Source of the DNA: Monoplex corrugatus
Taxonomy: Eukaryota; Mollusca; Gastropoda; Littorinimorpha; Ranellidae
DNA length: 64,000 bases
NCBI GenBank assembly: GCA_030674185.1
Contig: CM060307.1
Coordinates: forward strand, 63,751,153 to 63,815,152
Reading direction: 5' to 3'
This document shows positions 26,101 through 39,800 of this stretch, in pieces. Position numbers and translations under genes: made by a program. Under the pieces are notes generated by a model. The model was not told the origin of the DNA. It saw only the letters and a list, made by a program, of their open reading frames with translations, and ran no database searches. Position 1 is the first letter of the stretch, and every line of letters begins with the position of its first letter.

Positions 26101-29100
26101 TGTGCTTCCCACTTTCGATGCAGTGATGCATGGGTACTCTTGTGAGTACGACTGGATGAACTTTTGTTCTCTTTTTGCCTTTTTCTGTACACTTTCACTG
26201 CCGGTGCCCAAAGCAGCTTCACCACCACGTTTTCCTTTGCCACTACCACGCGGTCTACCTCGTGTCGCCATTTTCTTTTTGCAAAAACGGAAGTCTCACA
26301 GTCGGTACGAGACTTTCGTTTGACCCAGTACGAGACTCTCGTTTGACGAGATTCTCATTTATAATAACAAACATGGCTGTGCCCATAGTCCACTTGTTTA
26401 CCGATCGTGATTGTCTTCTCAGTGGCGCTCTCGGCTCAAAGTCACTACTAGACCTATAATCGTTTTTTTTTTTTTTGTTTTTGTTTTTTTGCATCGTATC
26501 ATTTTTTACTCGATCGTAATTTAGTATTATTTAATTATGATCGTAAAATAATACGCCAAAATCGTACTGGTTGGCAGGTCTGGGTGTATCAAGCTCTAAA
26601 TAAATTCACCAGGAAATTCAAGCTACAACACAATCTTTATAAGACTTTTTCCCAGAAAATATGACATCCTGTGAACAATCTCAATGTTTAACATAGATTC
26701 TCTGTGATAACCTGTTTCACCCTTTATTCTTTTACATAAACTAAATGATAAAATATGCTGGTCACCTGGATGGCAGGTACAAATGTGAAGAATCCGAAGA
26801 ATATGATGAGCAATTCAGTGCACAAGTACTTGGTAATGTACCAGCCTTCCTTGCTTAGTCCTGCCACAGAGAAACTATATCTGAGAAACATGAGTATTAT
26901 CACACTGTGTGAGAGACTGATTACGTCTGAGAATATAAACCACGCACAAAACCATCATAAACTATTATTATTCTTATCTTTGTATACATAATGAAAAAGC
27001 CATGTTCACCAGTTGATCTTTATCAATGAACATCTTTCAGCTGAACTTGTTCTTCAACACACAGAACAATAACTAAGAATACTTAAAGTATTATCAGTTT
27101 TCATATCCATACAAATAATCTGGACAAACTGGACATGTATGTGCGCATGTATATGTGTGTGCATGTGTATGTGTGTGCGTGCGCATGCATTCGTGTACAT
27201 ATGCATGTTTTGTTGTTGTTGTAGCTGTTTCTTTTTTAATTGTAATTTATTACATCAACATACCTATCATATCAACATACTGAATTGCACTTGCAATCAT
27301 TTCAGCATTATTTCAAAGGGTCAACATTATCATCAAAAGGCCCAGCAAGGAAAAAAAAGGTGAGAAATATAAATAGAGCAAACAGTTAGACAATAAAGGT
27401 AAGTGTCCCACCTTGAGCCACCCTGATTTTGACATCTAGGTGGACTGGGGTGGACACTACAGACTTGGTGATGACTAGAACATTCTCCAGACCAATGATC
27501 ATCACCAGGTAAGGAAAAATTTCACTGAAAAACAACAATCAATACTGGTGTGTACGGGCAGATAATGGCAATCATTTTTGCACATTAATAAACACATGGA
27601 AAACACACAATCCAATCCTCATGGCACCAATTTCATGAATTTCTGTTTTGTCAGCTACTTTTTGTGACACTGATGTAACATACTATGAAAAATAAACCTG
27701 CCTCACAAAAGAATCAAACATGTTTCTGATCCTGAATGGTCCATCCAAAAATAACTGAGAACACACACACACACACATTTCCTTTATGTTAATCTTTTTC
27801 TTTTTTTAATGGAAAAAGAAATCAAAACAACTCTTTCTTAAAGTGTAAAACTGGCAACAACAACACTCTGCCATGCAAACAACTCACCTGCCATTCAGAG
27901 TGGGGTTAAGGCCAAAGAAGAAGCAGAGACTGAGTGACATGAAGAGTGAGGAAACCACAGTCACCACAGCACTTACTGCCAGACCTATCTGAGACTTCAC
28001 CATCTCTATCTTCCCTGCAAGGTGAACGCACAGGATAAATCATTTTAATCAATAATCATTTTTATTCTGACCACTCCACTTCTCGAACAGCTACATCTCA
28101 TACTACAGCCTTGAAATTTTGAATAATTGTTTTCAACAGCTGAGTAAAACTGCCTTCAATGGCATGGTAAAAATCGACTATCATGCACATAGAAGCCCAA
28201 TCACATATCTGAGTGTACTTAGGAGCTACAGCTTTCTGAAATGATGTAAGTTTTAAAACATACTTTCAGTTTAGTTTGGTTGGTACTCCTTAATCATCTC
28301 CTCCAGCTTAACCGAATCAGGGAACTCATCCATGAAATCCTGCTCTATTATTTTGTCCTCAATCTGGTGAACCCGTTTGACAAAACCAACAGTAAATTTG
28401 TACCAGTCTTGTTTTATCGATCAAATACACGTTCTTCAATCTCTTTCCATGTGTTTTTGTTTTTCTACTTGCTTGACTGTTGGCAGTCACTTTGATTCTG
28501 ATTGGTACTATCTACACTGCTACAGCCAACCATGCAATCAAACAACAGTAAACAATAACAACAAAAAGATTCAAGTGATTCTAAACCAGTCAAATTCTAT
28601 GCCCAACCTGTAGCAATCAAACCAACAATAAACAGGATGATCAAATCAATGAAAGAAACAATAGGATGATCAAACTGCCAAATAACAAAAGGAAGTGAAG
28701 TGGGCATTGGGGAGAAGGGGAGGGAGAGAAAAGAGATGGGCCCAAAAAGCTGGGTGATAGAGCACGCAAAACAAGAATGGAAAAAAAGTTATAAAAAATA
28801 ACAAAAGAGAAAAAAAAGACAGATGTACCTGAAACCCTGGGAATTAAAGCAGCAACATTAGCTTATTAGACATATTAGGCAGTGCCTCCATAGTTTGGAT
28901 CAGAACAAACATGGCTAAACTCCACCCAATGACCTGGCAGCAGTGCAGTCTCCTTTGGTGGGTGGCCTATCTGCATTTTAACATCAACAGCTTCTGTTTT
29001 CTGTTTGGTGGGGTACAGAACAGCCAAGATGATCCATATTGAATTAACATCACTGAAGTGGCATGAAAAAAAGTGGCAACAACAAAAGAGAAGGAGAAAG

Positions 29101-29949
29101 CAACAACATTTGTAGCAGCACAAGAACAACAATAAACAAATACATAACAATAACACCAAAACAACCAATAAAACCAAGATGTAGAAAAATGAGGGAAAAA
29201 AATGTGGCAACATAAAGTCCCATACACGTGAAGACAGAGGACTGAGTATTTTTTTTTTTCAATCATCATATGCTCAAGACCATCAGCACAAGTACTCACG
29301 AACAGAGAAGTAAATGTACAGCAGCAGCACAAAGTAGGTGACCAATAAGGGAGTGTATTCAACAATGTAGTTGAAATCCTTGAAGTGTATATGCACCATA
29401 CTATCAATTTCAGTGTTGTTGACATTCAGCTTGGTCTCTGGAAATGCTTCTTCAAGCCACTGTCGCAGTGCATCAATAAACCTGAAAAAAAAGAGCACCA
29501 AGAAAATGTTACAGTTGTTTCGTTCAGACAGGGAGACAGGCACATAGACAACATTAAAAACAATAATCATAGTCACTTTCGCCGTCATCAACATCCACAG
29601 AAATATATCCAACAATTACACATCTAATGCATCTAACTGGGAAAACAAAAGACCTATTCATATACAAAGCTAGGTTTTTTCTTTTTTATAAATCTTATTT
29701 TTCTCTAGAATAAGAGGGAACTAGAAAAACATGGTATGCTGCAAACTTAACTGGTAGGTCACTAATAGAAACATGTATGCACATATATGCTTTAACACAC
29801 AGACACATCATAATCATCATTTACATTATAAATACACAAGCAAATGATCACAAAGAAATAAACATAAATGATCACACAAACACAGAGAGACACAGAAACA
29901 CACACACACTTGTTTAAAAGCAATTATGTAAACAGACCTTAAAAGACAT

Positions 29950-30023
<74 letters not shown>

Positions 30024-30821
30024 ACAAAGTACAAACAACGGCTTACTCACTTTTCATCGTGTTTCTTTATGATAATGGTGACGGCAAAAGAAATGACACG
30101 TTGTTTATTCTGGATGAAGTAGCGAGGCATACCGGTATTCTTCCACGGAACTCCAAACAGCAAATCTGCACATACAACACACCACTTAGTTTGTTCTGAT
30201 TAACCTTGTCTTGCCCAAAACACCTGTTACAGGAAGTTGGTGGCAAGAAAGAAAAACTGAGGTTGGTGGCAAGAAAGAAAAACTGACGTTGTTGGCAAGA
30301 GTGAAGAAGTGAAAGGTTAAGGCAATTTTAAGAATATGCAGACAATTCCATATGTACTCCATCATATATGCCAAGTTTGAGAAAATGTAAAATAAATATG
30401 ACATGAATGTTTAATTCATAAAAATAGAGACCAAGAACAATTCTTGAAGAGAACGCAAGCCAGTACATAAAACCTAACTGATTCAAAAGATCTGAAATAA
30501 TAATAATAATAATAATAATATATTTTATTTATATAGCGCAAAATCGTGATAAAATCAAATCTAAGCGCTGAGCGTATACATGCATACATACCTACATACA
30601 TATGGGCGTATACATGCATACATACATGCTTACATACTTACATACATAAATCTAAGCTGAGCGTATACATGCATACATACATACATACATAAATCTAAGC
30701 GTATACATACATACATACATATGTACGCACATGCATACATAATAATTACAATATTTATATAGCGCAAATCTCGACAAAATCAAATCCAAGCGCCGAAAAG
30801 ACACACACGCACACACGCACG

Positions 30822-30885
<64 letters not shown>

Positions 30886-33800
30886 CATGCATGGCCACAA
30901 ATGGGGAGAAAAGAATAAAAGCAATAAAAGCAAGAATAAAACCAATGGAAAACCACAGAGAGCACATCATATACAATTATATATTAAAACAAAGTGATTC
31001 CCCTCCGAGCGGAGACAGGCTGCAGAGGGGGGTTGAGTGAGGTTAGGATTTTATGCAGAGGAGAAAAGGTGAGTTTTGAGAGCGGACTTGAAGGAGGCAA
31101 AAGTAGGTTGCTGACGGACTGAGAGAGGAAGTTTGTTCCAGGAGAGTGGACCAGAAACAGAGAAGGCTCGTGGACCATAGGTATTGAGCTTAGTGCGTGG
31201 AAAGCGAAAAGTCAGAGGATCGGAGGCAGAGCGGAGGGTACGTGAGGGAACATAGATCTCAAGTAGGCTTGACAGGTAATCGGGGGCTGCGTTATTGAGG
31301 CTTTTGTAGCACATGGTGTCTAGTTTGTACTGTATGCGCTTTGATACAGGGAGCCAGTGAAGTTGTGCCAGGAGAGGAGATATGTGGTCAGCTTTTTTCT
31401 TTTTGAGTACAAGGCGTACAGCATTGTTTTGAATGCGCTGTAGGATGTGAATGGTGGAGGCAGGAAGACCAGACAGGAGTGAATTGCAATAGTCAATGCG
31501 AGACATTATGAAGGAGAGAACGAGTTTTGCAGTTGTTTCCACAGAGAGATACTTCCTGATCAGGCTTATACGATGGAGATGATAGTAGCAAGATCTGGCA
31601 GTTTGAGAAACAAAGTTGTTCATGGACAGGGTAGAGTCAATGCAGACACCAAGGTTTTTAGCTGAATCAGAAATTGGGACTGATGTGTTACATAATGGGA
31701 GAGAAAGAGGAGGCAGCTGGGAAAGTTTCTGACGGGTGCCAATGAGGATAGCTTCTGTCTTGTCGTCATTAAGCTGAAGTCTATTGTGTGTCATCCAGTT
31801 CTTAATGTCCGAGTAACACTCAGTGGTGCGAGTCAACAGGCGCTGTATATTATCAGGTGAGTCACTGTCTTGAAGTTGGGTGTCATCAGCATAGAAGTGG
31901 TGTTTTATAGAGTGGGAGTTGATGATGGTGGACAGGGGGGAGGTATAAAGAGTGAAAAGAACAGGGCCAAGGACAGATCCTTGTGGAAAACCACAGGTCA
32001 GGTATGCAGGTTGAGAGTAAGTGCCATTGATGAGAACAGTTTGTTTTCTGTTTGATAAATACGAAGTGAAAAAGGAGAGAGCAATATCAGAGATGCCAAA
32101 AGTATGATGAAGTCTAGAAAGGAGAATACCATGGTCAATGGTATCGAAGGCTGCAGACAGATCAAGGAGTGTGAGGAGAGAGACTTTGCCAGTATCAGTT
32201 GCAAGGAGGAGATTGTTGAGAATGTGTAGTAGGGCAGTTTCAGTGCTATGGCACTGGTGGTAGGCTGACTGGAAAGGATTGAGGAGATTGTTGGCAGACA
32301 GGTGAGAGTTCAGCTGGTTGAGGACGACCTTTTCAAGGAGTTTTGACAAGAAAGAGAGATTAGAGATAGGCCTGTAATTTTTCAGTTCATTTGGGTCTAA
32401 ATTGTGTTTCTTGAGGAGAGGGTGAACAATAGCAGACTTGAAAGAATCTGGGACAGTTCCAGTTTGAAAAGAAGTGTTGATGATGTCAGTGATGAATGGG
32501 AGGAGAGTAGGGAGACAATCGGAGTAGAGAGAACCTGGAAGAGGATCCAGTTCGCAGGTTTTGAACGACATGGATCTGATTGTGTTGAAAATTTCTTCTT
32601 GTGAGACTGGGGTAAAAGTAGTGAGAGGTGTGCCAGAGAAGGAAGGGTCAGGTGGGCATGGTTGACAGGGTGTCAAGCCTGTCACGAAGAGTTTGTATTT
32701 TGGTGGTGAAATACTTAGAGAATACAGATGGGAGTTCTTCATTTGTATGTTTTGTTGGGAGAGGTAAGTCTTTTCGTGTGCCAAGGAGATGATTCATGGT
32801 TGTAAAGAGTTCTTTTGAAGAAGAGGCATTCAGGATTTTGGTTTGGAAATAGCTTGTTTTTGCAGATGCAATGAGGGTGGATACTTTTGTTTATAAACAA
32901 ATAAAACAAAACAATGCCTCATACCTTTAATAGTTGGAGGCGTTTCAATAGTCTGGCCATACTTGCCAAAGACGGTATTAATGAGTTCACCATCTTTACT
33001 GAACCTGCAAATGACAAAAGTTAGTCCATGATTGTAGGCATTCAGTAAATAATGACAAAGCCACCATTATTTAAAATACAGAAAATTGTATACACAATGT
33101 CTGCACTAAGCTGACAAAATTTTACGCAGTCATAAACATCAAACTATCTTCCATCATTAATCAAGTTTGAAAACATGCATTAACCAGATACAAGCATACC
33201 ACACACACACTCACTCACACACAGTAGTTATTTTGAGGATGTTTGGAAGTGGCATACATACATGCTTCTAAAGTACTCCAATTCTTGTTCAAGGTAAAGT
33301 TTTATATGGCTAAAAACAAACAGGCACTTCTGTTAAGGCCAACAGTATCACAAATCATACAATACAGATCATCATTCCAACTAGTCTTGCAAATCATCGC
33401 TCTACAACGAATCTTTTCCTACAGCTAAGCTATAAACAGATGAGCTGTTTCTCAGAGTGACACTCACCTTACATGATCTTTGAACCACAAGTTGGCAGGG
33501 GACACAACAAAACAGGAATACTGTGGCAGCAGGTTTTTGACATGGCCGGCAGCAACTGGTTCCGATATATGCAGACATACATCTTCCAGTGTTTGAGACC
33601 CATCTCTGGTACAAACAGAAGATAACACTCTTACTGGATAAATAATGTTTACCCAATAACACATATTAATTCATTTATACATGAAATGAACTTATGCGAC
33701 TACGAGTGAATGTACAGAAATGGCATCCACGCTACTGCATGATGGCCCATTAAGCGATGACACACAGCGCAACATCTGTTGTACGACAGCTCACTGCACG

Positions 33801-36712
33801 ACAGCCAGTGGTGCAACAATCCTACTGTGCAACTGTGTGAGTGTGTGTGTGTATGTGCTTGTGTGTGTGTGTGCGTGCACACGCACACAAGACATTTGAT
33901 AGCAGATGCATGAGAAATGCCAAAAACAGACCTTCAGACTTCAGAACACTATATTACTAAAGAATAGTAGCATTAGGTCCCACCATTCAACCTATTGAAG
34001 AAAAGAAACATCAGGTCCCATTGGACCTGTCTTAAAGTCCTCCCTACTCTACACACACATTCTTTCAATGTGCCCTTGAGACCATGTATATTTTACCTTG
34101 ATGATGAATTGCAATACTTTCTTTCCCCTTCTTCATATCTTATCCTGCTGAAATTACCGAAATAGTCTACATTATCACCATTTCCCATCTCAGTGAGGTC
34201 TTGGTTTTGCGGCTGCACATATGCCCTCACTTCCCCCCCCCCCTCCCCCCCCGTTTTGTGTGTGTCTTTTTTGTTAATCTTTTTTAATTTGTTTCAATTC
34301 TTGTTTAACAAGACAAGCCCAGCCGTGTCTGACTAAGGGTTTTTTCTCTGGGGACTCCGGTTTTTCCCTTCAGCCCCTTGGCTGTTGGTTTTGGATGTTT
34401 TTCTTCCTATTCCAAGGTCAGACTGGATTCATTGCATTAGGCACGATCCATTTACATCAGCCTTACCTCTTGATTATATTTTTTTTCCATTCAGTGGATC
34501 CTATGCTTATATTTTCCCTTATTTTCATATTTACGTGGGAAATTATGTGTATCCATGTGTATGTATGTGTGGAGATATACATATATGTGTATGTATGCAT
34601 ATATATATGTATATGTATGTATATATGTATTTGTATATATATTGATATATGTGTATGTATGTATGAATGAATTTGTATGTATATGTATGCATTATTCAAT
34701 AGTAAGATACTTTACATTCCAAAAACGACTCTTAGCTAGTGCATCATAGTTTTCATAGTTTTAGCCCTGGACCCTCTTCAGGATAAAACAATACTAATAT
34801 GGCATGATCACTTTTCAAATTACAGAATTCATCTCACTTCCCCTCTGAAATCATATCTGCTTCCCTTCCCCCCATTTCTTACCATTTACTCACAAACACA
34901 TTATGATTTCATTTAGTCCTCTTCTCCCACTGGACAAAGCAGCAGGGAAGTTTCAGTCTTTTTCTCCTTCTTTTTGTATTTGGTGTTTGTTTGTTTGTGA
35001 TCTTACATTCACGCTTGACAAAGGCCAGCTGGCCGAAAATTTGTGCCTCTCTTGTCTGGTTGTATTAAATACGCATTCTGAGTCTATTTTCATGTTGCTC
35101 TTAAAATCACTTGCCTGATCAATAATTCAGTGTTTACCAAGATCATACCAAATTCAATTATCATTCAAAACTTGACATAAAACCTTGTATGATGCTGGAA
35201 CTTGTCAATCTTGGCCAAAACATCAAACACTGTTGCCAGGGGTGCTCGGAATGCATCTGCTGGAATCATCTGTTGAGATTGCCATGGCGTCACCACAGAC
35301 TTCACAACTATTTGCTGTATGTAGCCCACAGGTGATCCAACATACTGAAACAGTTACAGTCATCAGATGACTTTAACCAGTACAAAACATCAATAAGCTG
35401 TATAAGCTGAAACGTAACAATTTAACAGGAGCAACAGGAGTCGAATAAATAAACCAATTAGTATTTCATAATCATGCAGGATAAAAGAGTATATGGAGAA
35501 AACAGTAAAAACTGATATAGATGTCATTATAATCTTAACAAGAAAACATCAATAAAAACTAAAACTGAAACTCATTTATCCACAAGTTAGACTGGTGAAC
35601 AACTATATGTGAAGAGTAACAAGTTTATACAATAACTGTTCTATTTGATATAAGCAAAAAAACAATTTATCATATCTTCTGTGATACTGATAGCAACTGA
35701 AAATAATCAAAAGATAAGGAGCAGAAAAAAACACTGACCCATCTAGGCCGCTTGAGGTCTTCTTTTGAGCCATTGTCATTGGGCGGAGTGTACATTTTGG
35801 ATGGCACAGAATAATTCAACTTGGCTGTGCTGTACTCTAGGGGGGCATTGCCAGGCAGTGGTAAATTCAGCAATGGTGAACTGCAATCCAATTAAATTAT
35901 ATACATACACTGTTCTCTTAGGATGAAGCAGACTAAGTGGATTTTTTCAATTCAAATCTCTTGCCTGAATGTATATTATTACATAATTCATAACATAAAT
36001 AAATATAACATATACAAATAATATAATATAATTGTAGGTACCCGGCAGCCTCTCTTCAGCAATGCGGGAATTGTGTCAGTCAGTGGAAAAATTGCACATG
36101 TTTATCAGTCAAATATTCTTGCAGATGAACATGAATGACAAAGTTGTTATCATGAAGATAAAGATTGTTCTTTCCTCTATCGATCTGTGCTGTTTGTTTT
36201 TGTTAAAAATGCACCCATACAAAAATATGTGCTAAAAAAACAACACACCGACCGACGAAGTTTCACTGCGTGTGATGTAATGGCGACTGTCTCACGGTAG
36301 TGCTTAGGGGTGACCGTTAACCTTTTCGTGACGCACCGGTTGCCAGGAGATGGTGCCTAAAAAGTTCCCTCCCGATGCACCGTACCCCCAGTGCCGGTAA
36401 GGCGTCTGTTCCCCACAGACCATACAGTGCCGGTCAAGTTTTGAAAAATTCTGGCAGCTTTCACTGTAAAGAATATCCAAAACAACTGCCAGTACTGTTT
36501 AGCGGAAGGTTTTAGCAAAGGGACAGAGTCTGTTTAGTTGGTGTAGCTTTACAGTTGATGCTTTGACTGATAACGGAATAAAGTGACCCCCCTGACCAGG
36601 AAATTCCAATGCCATGTGTTAGGTCTGCACTATCTTCCTTCATAAACTGTTTGCTGGGTACCGGGCATGGGAATTCAGGAGTTATTATAAACTTTACCAT
36701 CTAAGTTGACTG

Positions 36713-36747
<35 letters not shown>

Positions 36748-36810
36748 AATCCCTCACACTCACTCTCTCTTTCTTGCTCGCTCTGTGTGTGTGTGTGTGT
36801 GTGTGTGTTT

Positions 36811-36847
<37 letters not shown>

Positions 36848-39800
36848 GGAAAGAGAGGGAAAGAGAGAGAGAGAGAAAGAGAGAGAGAGGTTTCAAAGGT
36901 TCCTTTAGACTTCAGTACAGCACAGTACAGTTACTACTGGGATGTGAGCTGCGCCTGGGTTATACTCTGTGACCTACGTTGTTCTTGTCATAGCGATGCG
37001 TATAAGTGTTGGAAGTTCTTATTTGAAAACAGTATGCTAGCAAAGATCACGTTTTGAGCTTTCTGGTAATATCAAATACTTTGCCATCAATCATACTTTA
37101 GTAGCTGTAAATAAAATAGAAAAGTAGTAAAAACGGTGCGTCAGCAGGGAAGAAAACAAACGCCGACAGCCCGGCAGCTGGGAACTCGCCGGGTGCGCAC
37201 TGGCTGTCTTGAAAGAATTAACGGCAACTTAAATTATACGGATCACACAGGACTACCTTCATGCAAATTAGTACAGTTGACAGGTCGAAATCCTGTCCTT
37301 CATTCCCAAATAATATTTATTTTATAAGGTTATTAGTTTGTTAGTCTTCTAAATGTCAGAATATTGGCAAATTTTGAAGAAGAATGTCTGAGACCTCCTT
37401 GATATATCAGATCACGTCCGCGGATGCGCAAACAGCTTGTTTTTTGCTGAATTTAACCATATACGGAACTATGAGATGTGACTTGTACCGGATGTGCGCG
37501 GACCTCTGAAGGGCGAGTAACCATAATCTGCCATTTTAGCATATGGGAACCTCGAATCATGGCGGCCTTTGAAGCGATCGCTGAAAGTCCAGTCAACGAA
37601 TTTCTACCTGTGATCGTCAAGCTGAAGGACAAACGTTTGTAAACATCGACTGATTTTTCATGAAAACTATCATAAAAGTTTGATTCAATAAATTGTTTTT
37701 AATGGTTCTCTTTATTTAGAAAGATTTTAAAAGAAATCCGCGGCAGGTATAGCCTGCACAAGCAAAGAATAGAAAGTATGATCTCCGGTTTGATGTTTTA
37801 TTGCTAAGGGATTTTTTTTTAAGCGACCTGGAACTAGTAGAAGTAAAACTGTGTGAAGCGACTGCTTTCCAAATGTATTTATATTGCTAGTATTTAATGA
37901 ATACGATGGAATTTTGTTTTTAATACATCGAAATCATAATATTTGTGGTAGTACTCGGCCAGAAATTCAAACTGGAAGTTGGTCGGCGAGTGCGTGTCGT
38001 CTATCGGATCAGATTCGACAATGTTTATCATCGCAAAGAAACAGCAAATAGCGGTTTTGCACAGTCACACACACATGCACGCACACATTATCAGAACACT
38101 ATATAGCATCAGGCAAACACGGACACATAGCTCCACAAAGTCCAGTAAGCCTTTCTAATGGCAAAATACAAGAATACTTTACTCTCAAAAGTAATAGCTG
38201 GTACAAATTAAAGAAAACACTTGAGAAAAAATTCGGATTTTATTTCTATTTTTTTCAAGGCAATGATGATTTTTTGTGGATGAAATTAACCATCACTGCC
38301 ACCAAAACTTCAACAGCAGACACTCACTAATAAACTACTTCTACAGTTAAAACTGTTGAGAACTGAGTGTGATAAGTGGCGGGACGAGAACACGACTTTT
38401 GTTTCAAAAATTAGTAACACTAACACTGATTAATCATCACCTCAGGTGCTAAATCTGAAGACAAAAATTTAGACAGTTTTAAAAGAAGCGGAGAGATTTT
38501 CAGTAGATAGACCAGACACTGAAAATTTCTTTGTCTGTGGATATGGGAAGATGAATGTTACTGCGAAATAACTGATGAAAATAACTTATTGATAAACATT
38601 AGGAATGAGTATAGTAATGGCTGTGAAATAACTGATGAAAATAACTTATTGATAAACATTAGGAATGAGTATAGTAATGGCTGTAAGTCATATACTGCAT
38701 TGCCAGGCATGTATCTTGTGCTGATACACATTTTAGTTTCATTATGTTATTGAGAAGGATGTCTTTCTGTGCTAGTATAATACAAAGTCATCTGTGGATC
38801 ACATTGTTTCACAATAATTCAGTACATGCATACAAAATCTTAAAATCTCATATATTAGCAACATTTGCCTGTAAAGAGTGAAGCTGTAGCTTTTATTTGA
38901 TTCACATGCAAAATTTCAGGAGATTCCATCAAGACATAATGTGAGTTATGTCTGTTTTAAGTTGGCCCGACTCATATTTGGGTGCAAATGCATACAAAAT
39001 ATCTTACATCTTGAATATAACTAAGCTTGTAAATAATTTACTGGTAGCTTTCTATTTGAATCACATGCAAAATTTCAAGGAAATCCATCAAAAAATATGT
39101 GAAGTATGTGCATTTTAATTTGTTCTGGTTCATGAACCATGCTTTTTCCATCGTTCAAATGAGATATTTTGCCATTTTTGGAGCCATATATCTCATGACT
39201 TTGTCACTTTACGCTGCCCCCAAAAATTTAAGTTTCATACAATAACATTGATTCTGAGAAAAAGTAAAACTCTAGCCAATTCTGTAGTCTTATTTTTGTA
39301 TGATGGGGGTGCAAAAATGGCTTTGTCATGCAATTTCGAACACTGACAAAATGGCATATTTATGAAGTTTGCAGCACTGCTGTGTAAATGTATGAACAGA
39401 TCAGCTTGTATGCTTGCTTTTTTATGTAGTGTATGTTGTTAAGAATTAAAATCAGGAATGACATTCTCTGTCTGAGGACTTCTGGAAAATTTAGGTTCCT
39501 GCAAACTTGCTACATTTTACAACTGGCAAAAACGTACGTAAACCGCCGTTTTCAAAGTGTGTTATCTCTGGACCTTATACAGCTACAGACTTACTTTTTT
39601 TGTATTGTGCTTATTTTTTCTTGTACTTTTCAGAAATATAAGCGTTAATAACCTCTTCAGAAGTTTATGTTTTGGCTGCCGGTACCTAATAATTGGATAA
39701 GATTTTACTTTCCTAACACTTTTTGAATTTTATACATATCAGACAACTGAGGAACAAAAACACAAAAATGATCAAGTAAACAAATTACATTAAAACACAG

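Noticed and set aside
24181..26271. Domesticated host gene derived from hAT
   Set aside because: The perfect inverted repeats and target duplication are still in place, and no host exon is joined to it, so it is best read as a mobile copy.
25061..26323. Plus-strand open frames opposite the hAT transposase
   Set aside because: They are shadows of the 696-codon minus-strand gene and show no motifs of their own.
26766..26880. Alternative acceptor for SCAP exon 10 at 26881
   Set aside because: Using that AG puts a stop codon in frame within a few codons. The acceptor at 26861 keeps phase and matches the family at AQG|LSKEGW.
31051..32784. Intact retrotransposon ORF2
   Set aside because: The RT is complete, but the endonuclease is missing and the first ~40 codons are out of frame with the family, so it is a truncated, frameshifted copy.
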